Of a DNA stretch of 64,000 bases, positions 15,949 to 23,692 are shown in pieces. Source of the stretch: Streptomyces albogriseolus (GTDB taxonomy: Bacteria > Actinomycetota > Actinomycetes > Streptomycetales > Streptomycetaceae). The number at the start of each line of letters is the position of its first letter. Within the stretch, counting starts at the first letter, position 1. Under the pieces are notes generated by a model. The model was not told where the DNA came from and searched no databases. It saw only the letters and a program-made list of their open reading frames with translations. The DNA lies in NCBI GenBank assembly GCA_014650475.1, contig BMVA01000021.1, forward strand, positions 53,172-117,171. Reading direction: 5' to 3'. A program made the position numbers and the translations under genes.

Positions 15949-16727
15949 GCACGTTGGCGTACGACGGCACCGCGATGCTGGGCCGGCAGCTGCGGCGGAC
16001 GCGGAACAGCCCGGGGCTGCTGATCCTCACCCAGTCGATGCCGGTGAGCATGCTGCTGTTCTTCGGTTACGTCTTCGGCAGCGCGCTCGCCGTGCCGGGG
16101 TCCGAGTACCGCTCGTTCCTGGTGCCGGGGCTGCTGGTGGCGACGGCGGCGGGCGGCGTGATGACCGGCATGTTCCAGTCGGCGCAGGATGCGCACCGCG
16201 GGGTGACGGACCGGTTCAGGACGCTGCCGGTGAGCCGGGCGGCCGTGCCCGCGGGGCAGGCGGTCGCGGACGTGCTGGTGACGGCGGCCGGGGCGGTGCC
16301 GTTCCTGCTGGTGGGGCTCGCGGTGGGCTGGCGGGTGGAGGGCGGCGCGCTCGCGGCGGCGGGCGGCTTCGGCCTGCTGCTGCTGTTCCGCTTCGCGTGC
16401 GTGTGGGCCGGGATCTACCTGGGGCTGCTGACGCGGAACGAGGAGGCGGCCGGCCAGCTGGGCGGGGCGACCTTCCTGCTGCCGCTGCTGTCGAGCGCGT
16501 ACATCCCGACGACGGGGCTGCCGGACGGGGTGCGCACGGCGGCGGAGTGGAATCCGGTCAGCGCGGTGGCGACGGCGCTGCGGGACCTGTTCGGCAACGC
16601 GCCGGCGCCGGAGGGCGCGGCCTGGCCGATGGCGCATCCGGTGGCGGGGTCGCTGGCCTGGTGCGCGGTGCTGCTGGCGGTGTTCGTACCGCTGGCGGTG
16701 CGGCAGTACGCGCGCGGTGAGCGGTGA
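15945..16727 (+). CDS. ABC-2 type exporter permease, DrrB-like
   Basis: 260 aa with six hydrophobic segments and the ABC-2 layout: cytoplasmic N-terminus, a first helix MPVSMLLFFGYVFGSAL, the EYRSFLVPGLL loop and the late SSAYIPTTGLPDGVRTAAEWNPVS stretch before the last helix, split here by length. Start ATG overlaps the ATPase stop by 4 bp (ATGA). Together they make a drug or lipid exporter in the cytoplasmic membrane under TetR control. Substrate unknown. Confidence 0.92.
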   Translation: MSTLAYDGTAMLGRQLRRTRNSPGLLILTQSMPVSMLLFFGYVFGSALAVPGSEYRSFLVPGLLVATAAGGVMTGMFQSAQDAHRGVTDRFRTLPVSRAAVPAGQAVADVLVTAAGAVPFLLVGLAVGWRVEGGALAAAGGFGLLLLFRFACVWAGIYLGLLTRNEEAAGQLGGATFLLPLLSSAYIPTTGLPDGVRTAAEWNPVSAVATALRDLFGNAPAPEGAAWPMAHPVAGSLAWCAVLLAVFVPLAVRQYARGER

Positions 16728-16736
16728 GCGGTCGCG

Positions 16737-16762
16737 GCCTCCGCACGAGCACGCGCGGAGGC
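16737..16762 (+). terminator. possible terminator after the DrrAB-like operon
   Basis: GCCTCCGC (16737-16744) pairs with GCGGAGGC (16755-16762), 10-base loop, starting 10 bp after the permease stop. No U-run. Nothing else was recognised between here and 16919. Confidence 0.4.
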
Positions 16763-16919
16763 GAGCGGAATCGAGGGGCACCTGCGGGAACGCCGGGTGG
16801 GATCGGGACCGGCAGGGTGAGGTCCGGTGTCGCGGGCCGACGGGGTAGGGCCGTGTGCCGTGGGTACGACGGGCGGGCGGGCGCCGCGCCGGGACGGGTG
16901 GGACCGTCCGGCGCGGACG

Positions 16920-17192
16920 CTACCGGCTGCCGAACAGGGAGCGGCGCAGTCGGCGCAGCGGGGCGAAGAGCGAGACGCGACTCGCGCGGGCCCGTGCGCC
17001 CCTGGTGCCGTGGTGCGCGCTGTCACGCGCGGTCAGCTCACGCATGAGCGACGTCGCCTCGGCCGTCTCCCGCTGCGGGACGGCCGGTCCCGCGAGGACC
17101 GAGAGGTGGCGGTCGAGGCGCGAACTGCTCGCGCTGCTGCCGCAGGTGATCGCAGGGACCCTGGCCCTGCTGCGCACTGTTATCTGTTCCAT
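16920..17192 (-). CDS. small conserved-looking basic protein of unknown function
   Basis: 90 aa from ATG 17192, which has GGGGAG four bases upstream. It starts MEQITVRSRARVPAITCGSS, has no signal or membrane segment, and ends in a basic Arg/Leu tail (FAPLRRLRRSLFGSR). A promoter-like GATAGGGTTACCC lies just upstream on the same strand at about 17229-17243. It is downstream of the anti-sigma gene on the same strand but 126 bp away with its own promoter-like sequence. Coding is supported by the ribosome site and residue make-up only. Confidence 0.5.
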   Translation of the reverse strand: MEQITVRSRARVPAITCGSSASSSRLDRHLSVLAGPAVPQRETAEATSLMRELTARDSAHHGTRGARARASRVSLFAPLRRLRRSLFGSR

Positions 17193-17318
17193 GTCACTCC
17201 CCACCCGTACGACTCCACCCGGCCCGGGCAGGGTAACCCTATCGCCCCGTACGGGCACCCGTGTATCGAGGTCACAGGATTCACCTTCCCCGTAAGGGTG
17301 TTGACGAACACTCGACGA

Positions 17319-18137
17319 TTACTCTCCGAATCCGACCGTTTTCAGGGCGAGTTGCACGATGGGCTGGCCGGTGGGTTGCGGAGAGCCGCCGTCCGGTTCG
17401 ACGGTCACCGCGAGTGACGTCGACGCGGGGTCGAGACCGGACGCCACCAAGGGCGTGTCGCGGTCGAAGAGCCCGAGGGAGCGGGGCCGGCCGTCCCGGT
17501 CCATGAGCCAGAGCTGACGCACCCGGCCCTCCGGCGGGTCGTCGTATCCGCCCAGAGTGACGACCGCCCCGCGGGCCGATACGGAGGCGATCACTCCGAT
17601 CGTGCGGCCGCGAGCGTCCCGGCCGCTGCTCGCACGGGCGTCCGGGGCGGCCAGAACGTGGGCGATCTCACGTGCCCGGTCGCGCTCGGCGGCGAGTTCG
17701 TCCTGTGTGCGGTTCGCCTGGACGGCGAACAGGGAGGCGACGACGAGCGCCGCGGCGGCGGTGGCCGTGGCGAACGGCACGAGCAGCACCGCCCGGCGCC
17801 GTTCCCGGGCGCGCGGCGGGGGCGCGGCTCCCCAGACATGGGGCGGGAGCTGAGGTTCGCGGGCGCGCGCCCCTTCCTGCGGGGCGGGTTCCTGGGCGGT
17901 GGTGCGCACGGCGGCCAGGACCCGGTCGCGCAGGGCGGGCGGGGCGGGCGCGGCGGTGGACCAGGCCAGCCGGACGGCGTCCTCGGCGAGGTCGCGCACC
18001 TCGGCGGCGCACCGGTCGCAGAACGTCAGATGCTTCTCGAAGCGGATCCGCTCGGCGGGCTCCAGCGCGTCGAGGGCGTAGGGGGCGGCCAGCGAGTGGG
18101 GGTCCTCGCGGGAGAACAGCCGGCGGAACACGCTCAT
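17319..18137 (-). CDS. zinc-type anti-sigma factor, RskA-like
   Basis: 272 aa from ATG 18137, overlapping the sigma gene stop in an ATGA. The N-terminal anti-sigma domain has His36, Cys40 and Cys43 in the HxxxCxxC (ZAS) motif HLTFCDRC. One membrane helix follows at about residues 115-135 (LLVPFATATAAAALVVASLF), and the extracytoplasmic C-terminal half is an RskA domain ending TVEPDGGSPQPTGQP. It holds the ECF sigma factor at the membrane until an outside signal leads to release, normally by stepwise proteolysis in this family. Its signal is unknown. Confidence 0.92.
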   Translation of the reverse strand: MSVFRRLFSREDPHSLAAPYALDALEPAERIRFEKHLTFCDRCAAEVRDLAEDAVRLAWSTAAPAPPALRDRVLAAVRTTAQEPAPQEGARAREPQLPPHVWGAAPPPRARERRRAVLLVPFATATAAAALVVASLFAVQANRTQDELAAERDRAREIAHVLAAPDARASSGRDARGRTIGVIASVSARGAVVTLGGYDDPPEGRVRQLWLMDRDGRPRSLGLFDRDTPLVASGLDPASTSLAVTVEPDGGSPQPTGQPIVQLALKTVGFGE

Positions 18138-18691
18138 GCCGCGCCTCCCAGGCAGTCGCGCAGGCGGGTGAGCCCGTCCCGCATGCGGGTCTTGACGGTG
18201 CCCAGCGGGAGCCGGAGCCGTTCGGCCACCTCGCGGTAGGTGTAGCCGTCGTAGTAGGCGAGGGTGACCGACTGGCGCTGGAGCGCGGTGAGGCGGTCCA
18301 GGCAGCGGCGCACCCATTCGCGTTCGAGGCCGGCCTCGACCTCCTCGGCGACCTGGTCGAAGGCGGGGCCGTGGCCGCGCCGGGCCTCGCGCTGCTCGCG
18401 CTCGCCGGCCGCGCGGGCGCTGCGCACCCGGTCGACGGCCCTGCGGTGGGCGAGGGTGAGCACCCAGGACAGGGCGCTGCCCCGGCCGGGGTCGAACCGG
18501 GCGGCGGAACGCCAGAGTTCGAGCAGCACCTCCTGGGCCACCTCCTCGGACTGGGCCGGGTCGCGCACCACGCGCCGCACCAGTCCGTAGACCGGCCCGG
18601 AGACCAGTCCGTACAGATCCTCGAACGCCTTCTGGTCACCTCCGGCCACCCGGATCAGCAGCTGGTCCGCCTCCAACGCTCGTCCCCCCAT
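18134..18691 (-). CDS. ECF RNA polymerase sigma factor, SigK/ECF19-like
   Basis: 185 aa from ATG 18691. Sigma region 2 includes DPAQSEEVAQEVLLELWRSA and the -10 recognition stretch; region 4 contains TALQRQSVTLAYYDGYTYRE followed by LRLPLGTVKTRMRDGL, the classic helix-turn-helix. It is coupled to the RskA-like anti-sigma gene. It is divergent from the DUF4331-TPR-NicO cluster, whose upstream region carries a promoter like those of mycobacterial SigK, so it probably activates that cluster. A longer frame to 18967 has no family match and was not used. Confidence 0.93.
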   Translation of the reverse strand: MGGRALEADQLLIRVAGGDQKAFEDLYGLVSGPVYGLVRRVVRDPAQSEEVAQEVLLELWRSAARFDPGRGSALSWVLTLAHRRAVDRVRSARAAGEREQREARRGHGPAFDQVAEEVEAGLEREWVRRCLDRLTALQRQSVTLAYYDGYTYREVAERLRLPLGTVKTRMRDGLTRLRDCLGGAA

Positions 18692-18913
18692 CCCGGCCCC
18701 GCCGGACCGTCCGGTCGCACAGGCATACGCAGTGAGCGCGCCTCCGGAGGGGAAGTACGGATCACCGGGCCGAAAACGCGGGTCGGCGCGGAGAAATGCT
18801 AAGGCCGCGACGGCCGTTGGGGAGCGGCAAGCGCGAGACCGGGCAGCGGCCGGGTCATGCCGGGCAGGCAAGGCGGGAAAAACCTGTCCGCCGAAAACTC
18901 GTCCGCGCTTCGA

Positions 18914-18941
18914 CCAATCCGGTCCGCCGCACACTCCGAAT
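18914..18941 (+). promoter_or_regulatory. SigK-like ECF promoter for the DUF4331 operon
   Basis: CCAATCC at 18914-18920 and CCGAAT at 18936-18941, 15 bp apart, lie 40 bp before the DUF4331 start. From memory, mycobacterial SigK promoters read CCATCC and CCGAAT with a similar spacer. The sigma gene of that type is the divergent neighbour, so the match is unlikely to be chance. Confidence 0.6.
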
Positions 18942-18981
18942 CCCCGTGCGTCAAGGCAAGTCGGCACTGAGGACGGACGGC

Positions 18982-20514
18982 ATGACTACTGACTCCAGGA
19001 CCGGTTCGGGGCGCAGGGGCCTCGCGACCCTGATCTGCGGTGCGCTGGCCGCCGGGGGGCTCGCGGCCGCCGGCGCGTCCGCGCTGGAACCCGAAGCGGC
19101 CTCGGCCTCCTCCCACCGGGAGGCCCCGCTGATCTCGGGCACCCCGCAGTACGACAACACGGACCTGTACGCGTTCGTCAGCCCCGACAAGCCGGACACG
19201 ACGACGATCATCGCGAACTGGATCCCCTTCGAGGAGCCCGCCGGCGGGCCGAACTTCTTCACGTTCGCCGAGGACGCGCAATACGACATCCACATCGACA
19301 ACAACGGCGACGCGCAGGGCGAGCTGCTGTTCCGCTACACGTTCAGGACCCACGTCAAGAACGACAAGACGTTCCTCTACAACACCGGCCCGGTCACCAG
19401 CCTGGACGACCCTGACCTCAACGTCACGCAGACCTACGACATCGAGCTGCTGAAGCTGAAGGACCAGCACGCGGTGTCCCGCACGAAGATCGCGGACGAC
19501 GTGCCGGTGGCGCCGTCGAACGTCGGCAAGGCGTCCATGCCGGACTACGGCACCCTCCGCACGCAGGCGGTGCACGAACTGGCGGGCGGCGCCACCACGT
19601 TCGCCGGCCAGGCCGACGACCCGTTCTTCCTGGACCTGCGGGTCTTCGACCTGCTGTACGGCGGGAACCTCTCGGAGGTCGGCAACGACACGCTGAAGGG
19701 CTACAACGTCAACTCCGTGGCGCTGCAGGTGCCGACGCACCTGATCACGGAGTCCGCGGACCAGCCGGTCGTCGGCGTCTGGTCCACCACCCAGCGCAAG
19801 AACGCCGAGGGGCACTTCGTGCAGGTGTCCCGGCTGGGCAGCCCGCTGGTGAACGAGGTCGTCAACCCGATCGGCGACAAGGACACGTTCAACGCGTCCG
19901 CGCCGTGGGACGACGCGCGGTTCCTGAAGAACGTCACCGAGCCGGAGCTGCCGAAGCTGATCGAGGCGATCTACAAGATCCCGGCGCCGAAGGAGCCGCG
20001 CGACGACCTGGTCGACGTGTTCCTCAAGGGCGTCGAGGGCCTCAACCAGCCTCCGCACGTGCGCCCCTCGGAGATGCTGCGCCTCAACACCTCGATCGCG
20101 CCGGCCGCGAAGCCGAAGCGGCTGGGCGTCCTGGACGGCGACACCGCCGGCTTCCCCAACGGGCGCCGGCTGACGGACGACGTCGTGGACGCCGCGCTCC
20201 AGGTGGTCGAGGGCGAGCTGGTGGGGGCGAAGAACGACCTGGGCGACGCGGTCGACGAGAACGACAAGAAGTTCGGTGCGGCCTTCCCGTACCTGGCCAA
20301 CCCCACGGAGGGCTCGCGCGGCCCGCTCGCCAAGGGCGTCGACAGCGGCAACGACGTGCGCAGCCAGCTCGGCGACGCGCTGCGGCCCGCCGGGGCGGGC
20401 GGCGCCGACGACACCACCCTGATCGCCGCGTCCGCGGGCGCGGGAGCGGGCGGACTGCTGCTGATCGGCGTGGCGCTCATGTGGTGGCGCCGCATGCGCC
20501 GCCGCGCCTACTGA
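18982..20514 (+). CDS. secreted, membrane-anchored DUF4331 protein
   Basis: 510 aa from ATG 18982 with GAGGA upstream. Residues 1-40 are a signal peptide with cleavage near ASASS. The mature start SSHREAPLISGTPQYDNTDLYAF is the family mark of DUF4331, split here by domain edge. The domain runs to about residue 465. A C-terminal membrane helix (GAGAGGLLLIGVALMWW) and Arg tail anchor it with the domain outside the cell. Function unknown. It starts a plus-strand run with a TPR protein and a NicO-type metal transporter and is divergent from an ECF sigma factor, suggesting an envelope role linked to metals or stress. Confidence 0.88.
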   Translation: MTTDSRTGSGRRGLATLICGALAAGGLAAAGASALEPEAASASSHREAPLISGTPQYDNTDLYAFVSPDKPDTTTIIANWIPFEEPAGGPNFFTFAEDAQYDIHIDNNGDAQGELLFRYTFRTHVKNDKTFLYNTGPVTSLDDPDLNVTQTYDIELLKLKDQHAVSRTKIADDVPVAPSNVGKASMPDYGTLRTQAVHELAGGATTFAGQADDPFFLDLRVFDLLYGGNLSEVGNDTLKGYNVNSVALQVPTHLITESADQPVVGVWSTTQRKNAEGHFVQVSRLGSPLVNEVVNPIGDKDTFNASAPWDDARFLKNVTEPELPKLIEAIYKIPAPKEPRDDLVDVFLKGVEGLNQPPHVRPSEMLRLNTSIAPAAKPKRLGVLDGDTAGFPNGRRLTDDVVDAALQVVEGELVGAKNDLGDAVDENDKKFGAAFPYLANPTEGSRGPLAKGVDSGNDVRSQLGDALRPAGAGGADDTTLIAASAGAGAGGLLLIGVALMWWRRMRRRAY

Positions 20515-20615
20515 CCCGCCCGGCGGCCGGCGCCCCCGGCCGCCCCACCGTCCGGCGCGGCCCTCCCCTCCCATCCCCCACGGCAGGGCCGCGCCCCCAC
20601 CGACGAAGGAGTCCC

Positions 20616-22085
20616 ATGTCCCCGCGCTCGAACGACAGCACCCGCGGGAGCGGCCAGGAGGCGACGCCGCCCGCCGGAGCGCCGCCCGCCGCGGAAACCC
20701 CACGGCCGCCGTCCGCCGCCGGACGGGTCGACGCCCTGCGGCGGTTCGCCGCCGCCGCGCGGCGAGGGCGCGGGCCGCATCTCGCGTCGTGCGCCGTGCT
20801 GCTGGCCGTGGCGATGACCGCCGGGGCCGTCGCCGTGGGGGGTGACGGACGGGACGCGGCGCGGGCCGTGCCCGGGGTGTCCCGGGCGGTGAGCGCCGAT
20901 GTGCTGGTCCGGGGGGACCTCGACACGGCGATCCGGTCGTTGCAGACCCATGTGCGGCAGCAGCCGCGGGACTTCGGGGCCTGGGCGGCCCTCGGGTTCG
21001 CGCAGGTCGAGCGGGCGCGGACCGACGGGGACCCCTCCCGGTACACCCGTGCCGAACGCGCCCTCGCGCGGTCCCTCGCCCTGCGTCCCGGCAACGACCA
21101 GGCGCTCGCGGGGCAGGCCGCCCTCGCCGCCGCGCGCCACGACTTCGCCGCCGCCCTGGACCACGCCGACCGCGCCCTGGAGCGGAACCCGTACAGCGAA
21201 CGCGCCCTCTGCTCCCGTATCGACGCCCTGGTGGAACTCGGCCGGTACGCGGAGGCCGCGAAGGCGGCCACCGTCGCCGACCGCAGGCGTCCGGGCGTCC
21301 CCGTGTTCACGCGGTACGCGTACGTGCGGGAGCTGCGCGGCGACGTGCGCACCGCCCGCCGGGTGCTGCACCGCGCCCTCGACAGCGCGGCCGGCCCCGC
21401 CGACGTGGCGTACGTGGCGACCGCGCTGGGCAACCTGGAACGCGGCCAGGGGCGTTACGACACCGCCCTGCGCCACTACGCCCGCGCACTCGCCGCGGAC
21501 GACGCCTACCTCCCCGCCCTGGAGGGCCGGGCGCGCGCCCAGGCCGCGGACGGCGACCGCGCGGGCGCGATCACGACGCTGGAGCAGGTCGTCGCCCGCT
21601 CCCCGCTGCCCGGCCCGCTGGTCGCCCTCGGCGAGCTGTACGAGGACCGGGGCGACCGCGCGAAGGCCCGCGAGCAGTACGCCCTCGTCGACGCCTGGAC
21701 CGCGCTGGCCCGGGCCGGCGGTGTGGACGTGGACCTGGACACCGCGCTCGCCGCGGCCGACCACGGGGACACCGCCGAGGCGCTCCGCGCGGCCCACGCC
21801 GCATGGGACCGACGGCGGACGGTGCACACGGCGGACGCCCTCGCCTGGGCGCTGCACCGTGCGGGCCGTTCCGCGGAGGCCCTGCCGTACGCCCGCCGGG
21901 CCACGGCCACCGGCTACCGCGACGCCGCCTTCCTCCACCACCGGGGCATGATCGAGAAGGCCGCCGGGCAGGACCGCGCCGCCCGCGCCTCCCTCACCGC
22001 GGCCCTGAGGCTGAATCCCGGCTTCTCCCCGCTCGGCGCCCGCGCGGCACGGGCCGCCCTCGAGGACCTGGAGGCGGCGCGTTGA
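20616..22085 (+). CDS. TPR-repeat protein with one N-terminal membrane helix
   Basis: 489 aa from ATG 20616 with GAAGGAG upstream. The first 55 residues are Ser/Pro/Ala-rich and cytoplasmic, then a helix HLASCAVLLAVAMTAGAVAV, then about ten tetratricopeptide-like helical hairpins (for example NPYSERALCSRIDALVELGR and RYDTALRHYARALAADDAYL). It is probably a scaffold facing outside. It lies 101 bp after the DUF4331 gene and its stop overlaps the next start (TTGA), so it is coupled to the NicO transporter. Partners are not known. Confidence 0.85.
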   Translation: MSPRSNDSTRGSGQEATPPAGAPPAAETPRPPSAAGRVDALRRFAAAARRGRGPHLASCAVLLAVAMTAGAVAVGGDGRDAARAVPGVSRAVSADVLVRGDLDTAIRSLQTHVRQQPRDFGAWAALGFAQVERARTDGDPSRYTRAERALARSLALRPGNDQALAGQAALAAARHDFAAALDHADRALERNPYSERALCSRIDALVELGRYAEAAKAATVADRRRPGVPVFTRYAYVRELRGDVRTARRVLHRALDSAAGPADVAYVATALGNLERGQGRYDTALRHYARALAADDAYLPALEGRARAQAADGDRAGAITTLEQVVARSPLPGPLVALGELYEDRGDRAKAREQYALVDAWTALARAGGVDVDLDTALAAADHGDTAEALRAAHAAWDRRRTVHTADALAWALHRAGRSAEALPYARRATATGYRDAAFLHHRGMIEKAAGQDRAARASLTAALRLNPGFSPLGARAARAALEDLEAAR

Positions 22086-23641
22086 ACCTCCCGCGTCCCG
22101 CCGCGGCCGGCGCCGCGCTCCTCACCGCCGCCACCGCCCTCGCCCTGGTCCCGGCCACGGAGGCGAGCGCGCACCCGCTCGGCAACTTCACCGTCAACCG
22201 GTACGACGGCCTGGTGGCCGCGCCGGGCGAACTGCGCGTGCACCACGTCGAGGACCTCGCCGAGATCCCCGCCACCCAGGCCGCCCCCGACCTCGCCGGC
22301 CTGGGACGCGACGCCTGGGCCCGCGAGCGGTGTTCGACGGCCGCCCGGGAGAGCGCGGTCCGGGCCGACGGGCGGCCGGCGCAGCTCACCGTGCGCGCCG
22401 CGCGCGTCCAGGTGCGGCCCGGCCAGGCGGGACTGGACACCCTGCGCGTGGAATGCCGGCTGACCGCACCCCTCCCCCGGGGCCGTACCGTCGCCGTGGA
22501 CTTCCGCGCGGCGGGCGGGGACTCCGGCCCCGGCTGGCGGGAGATCACCGCGCGGGGGGACCGTACGACGCTGGCCGCCTCGGACGTGCCGGAGTCGTCC
22601 CCCTCCGCCCGGCTGACCCGCTACCCGGAGGACCGGCTCGCGTCCCCGCCCGACACCCGGACGGCGTCCCTGCGGGTCCGCCCCGGCGGCCCGGCGGCGG
22701 ACGGGCCGGACGAGGCGGACACGCCCGCCTCCGCGATCCTGCCCCGGGGCGCCGACCGCTGGACGCGGGCCCTGGACGACCTGGTCGCCCGGCGCGACCT
22801 GACCGTGGGTTTCGCCGCGCTCGCCCTGCTGCTCGCGGTGGTCCTCGGCGCGATGCACGCGCTCGCGCCGGGCCACGGCAAGACCCTGATGGCCGCGACC
22901 GCGGCGGCGCGCGGCGGCCGGGCGCGGATGCGGGACGTGCTGCCGATGGCCGCCTCCGTCACGGTCACCCACACCCTCGGCGTGGTCGCCCTGGGCCTGC
23001 TGGTCTCGGCGGGTTCCGCCGCCGCGCCCTCCGTCGTCGCCTGGCTGGGCGTCGCCAGCGGCGTCCTGGTCACCCTGGCCGGCGCGCAGCTCGTCCGCCG
23101 CGCCCTGCGCCGACGGGGCCACCCCACGCATCCGCATCCCCACGAGCACGAGCACGCCCCCGACCACGGACACGAGCACGGACACGGGCACGCGCACGAC
23201 CGCCCGCACCCCCACGACCACCCGCACGCCCACGACCACCCGCACACCTCGCTCACCCACACCCACGGCGGCCGTACCCACACCCACTCCGCCGCGCCCA
23301 CGCTCCGCGGCACGATCCTGCTCGGGTTCGCGGGCGGGCTGGTGCCCAGTCCGTCCGCCGTCGTGGTGCTGGTCGGCGCCGCCGCCCTGGGCCACGCCTG
23401 GTTCGGGCTGCTGCTCGTCGTCGCGTACGGCGTGGGACTGGCGCTCACGCTCACCGCCGCCGGCTACGCGGTGGTGCGGGCGGGCGGGGGCGTGTCCCGG
23501 CTGCTGGCCCGGCGCCCGCGCTGGACGAGCGCGCCGTGGGCGGCGCTGGTGCGCCGGGGCGCGCCCCTCGGTTCGGCGTGCGTGGTGCTGATCCTGGGGG
23601 CCGGATTGGTGTTCAGGGGGGCGGCATCCGCTCTCGGCTGA
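22082..23641 (+). CDS. NicO/RcnA-type nickel-cobalt transporter with N-terminal extracellular domain
   Basis: 519 aa from TTG 22082, which overlaps the TPR stop; GGAGG lies 7 bases upstream. Residues 1-30 are a signal peptide (cleavage near ASA-HPLGNF). About 200 extracytoplasmic residues follow, then a six-helix transporter domain. HALAPGHGKTLMAA near residue 260 is the metal motif of NicO transporters. Between helices 3 and 4 is a His-rich loop (residues 347-402, about 23 His). The family moves Ni or Co; export or import cannot be told from sequence. The metal loop makes this the likely functional core of the ECF-controlled cluster. Confidence 0.88.
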   Translation: MNLPRPAAAGAALLTAATALALVPATEASAHPLGNFTVNRYDGLVAAPGELRVHHVEDLAEIPATQAAPDLAGLGRDAWARERCSTAARESAVRADGRPAQLTVRAARVQVRPGQAGLDTLRVECRLTAPLPRGRTVAVDFRAAGGDSGPGWREITARGDRTTLAASDVPESSPSARLTRYPEDRLASPPDTRTASLRVRPGGPAADGPDEADTPASAILPRGADRWTRALDDLVARRDLTVGFAALALLLAVVLGAMHALAPGHGKTLMAATAAARGGRARMRDVLPMAASVTVTHTLGVVALGLLVSAGSAAAPSVVAWLGVASGVLVTLAGAQLVRRALRRRGHPTHPHPHEHEHAPDHGHEHGHGHAHDRPHPHDHPHAHDHPHTSLTHTHGGRTHTHSAAPTLRGTILLGFAGGLVPSPSAVVVLVGAAALGHAWFGLLLVVAYGVGLALTLTAAGYAVVRAGGGVSRLLARRPRWTSAPWAALVRRGAPLGSACVVLILGAGLVFRGAASALG

Positions 23642-23692
23642 GCTACTTTCATGAGGAAAGGGCGAATTCGCCCGGACGCGAATGGGGGCGCC

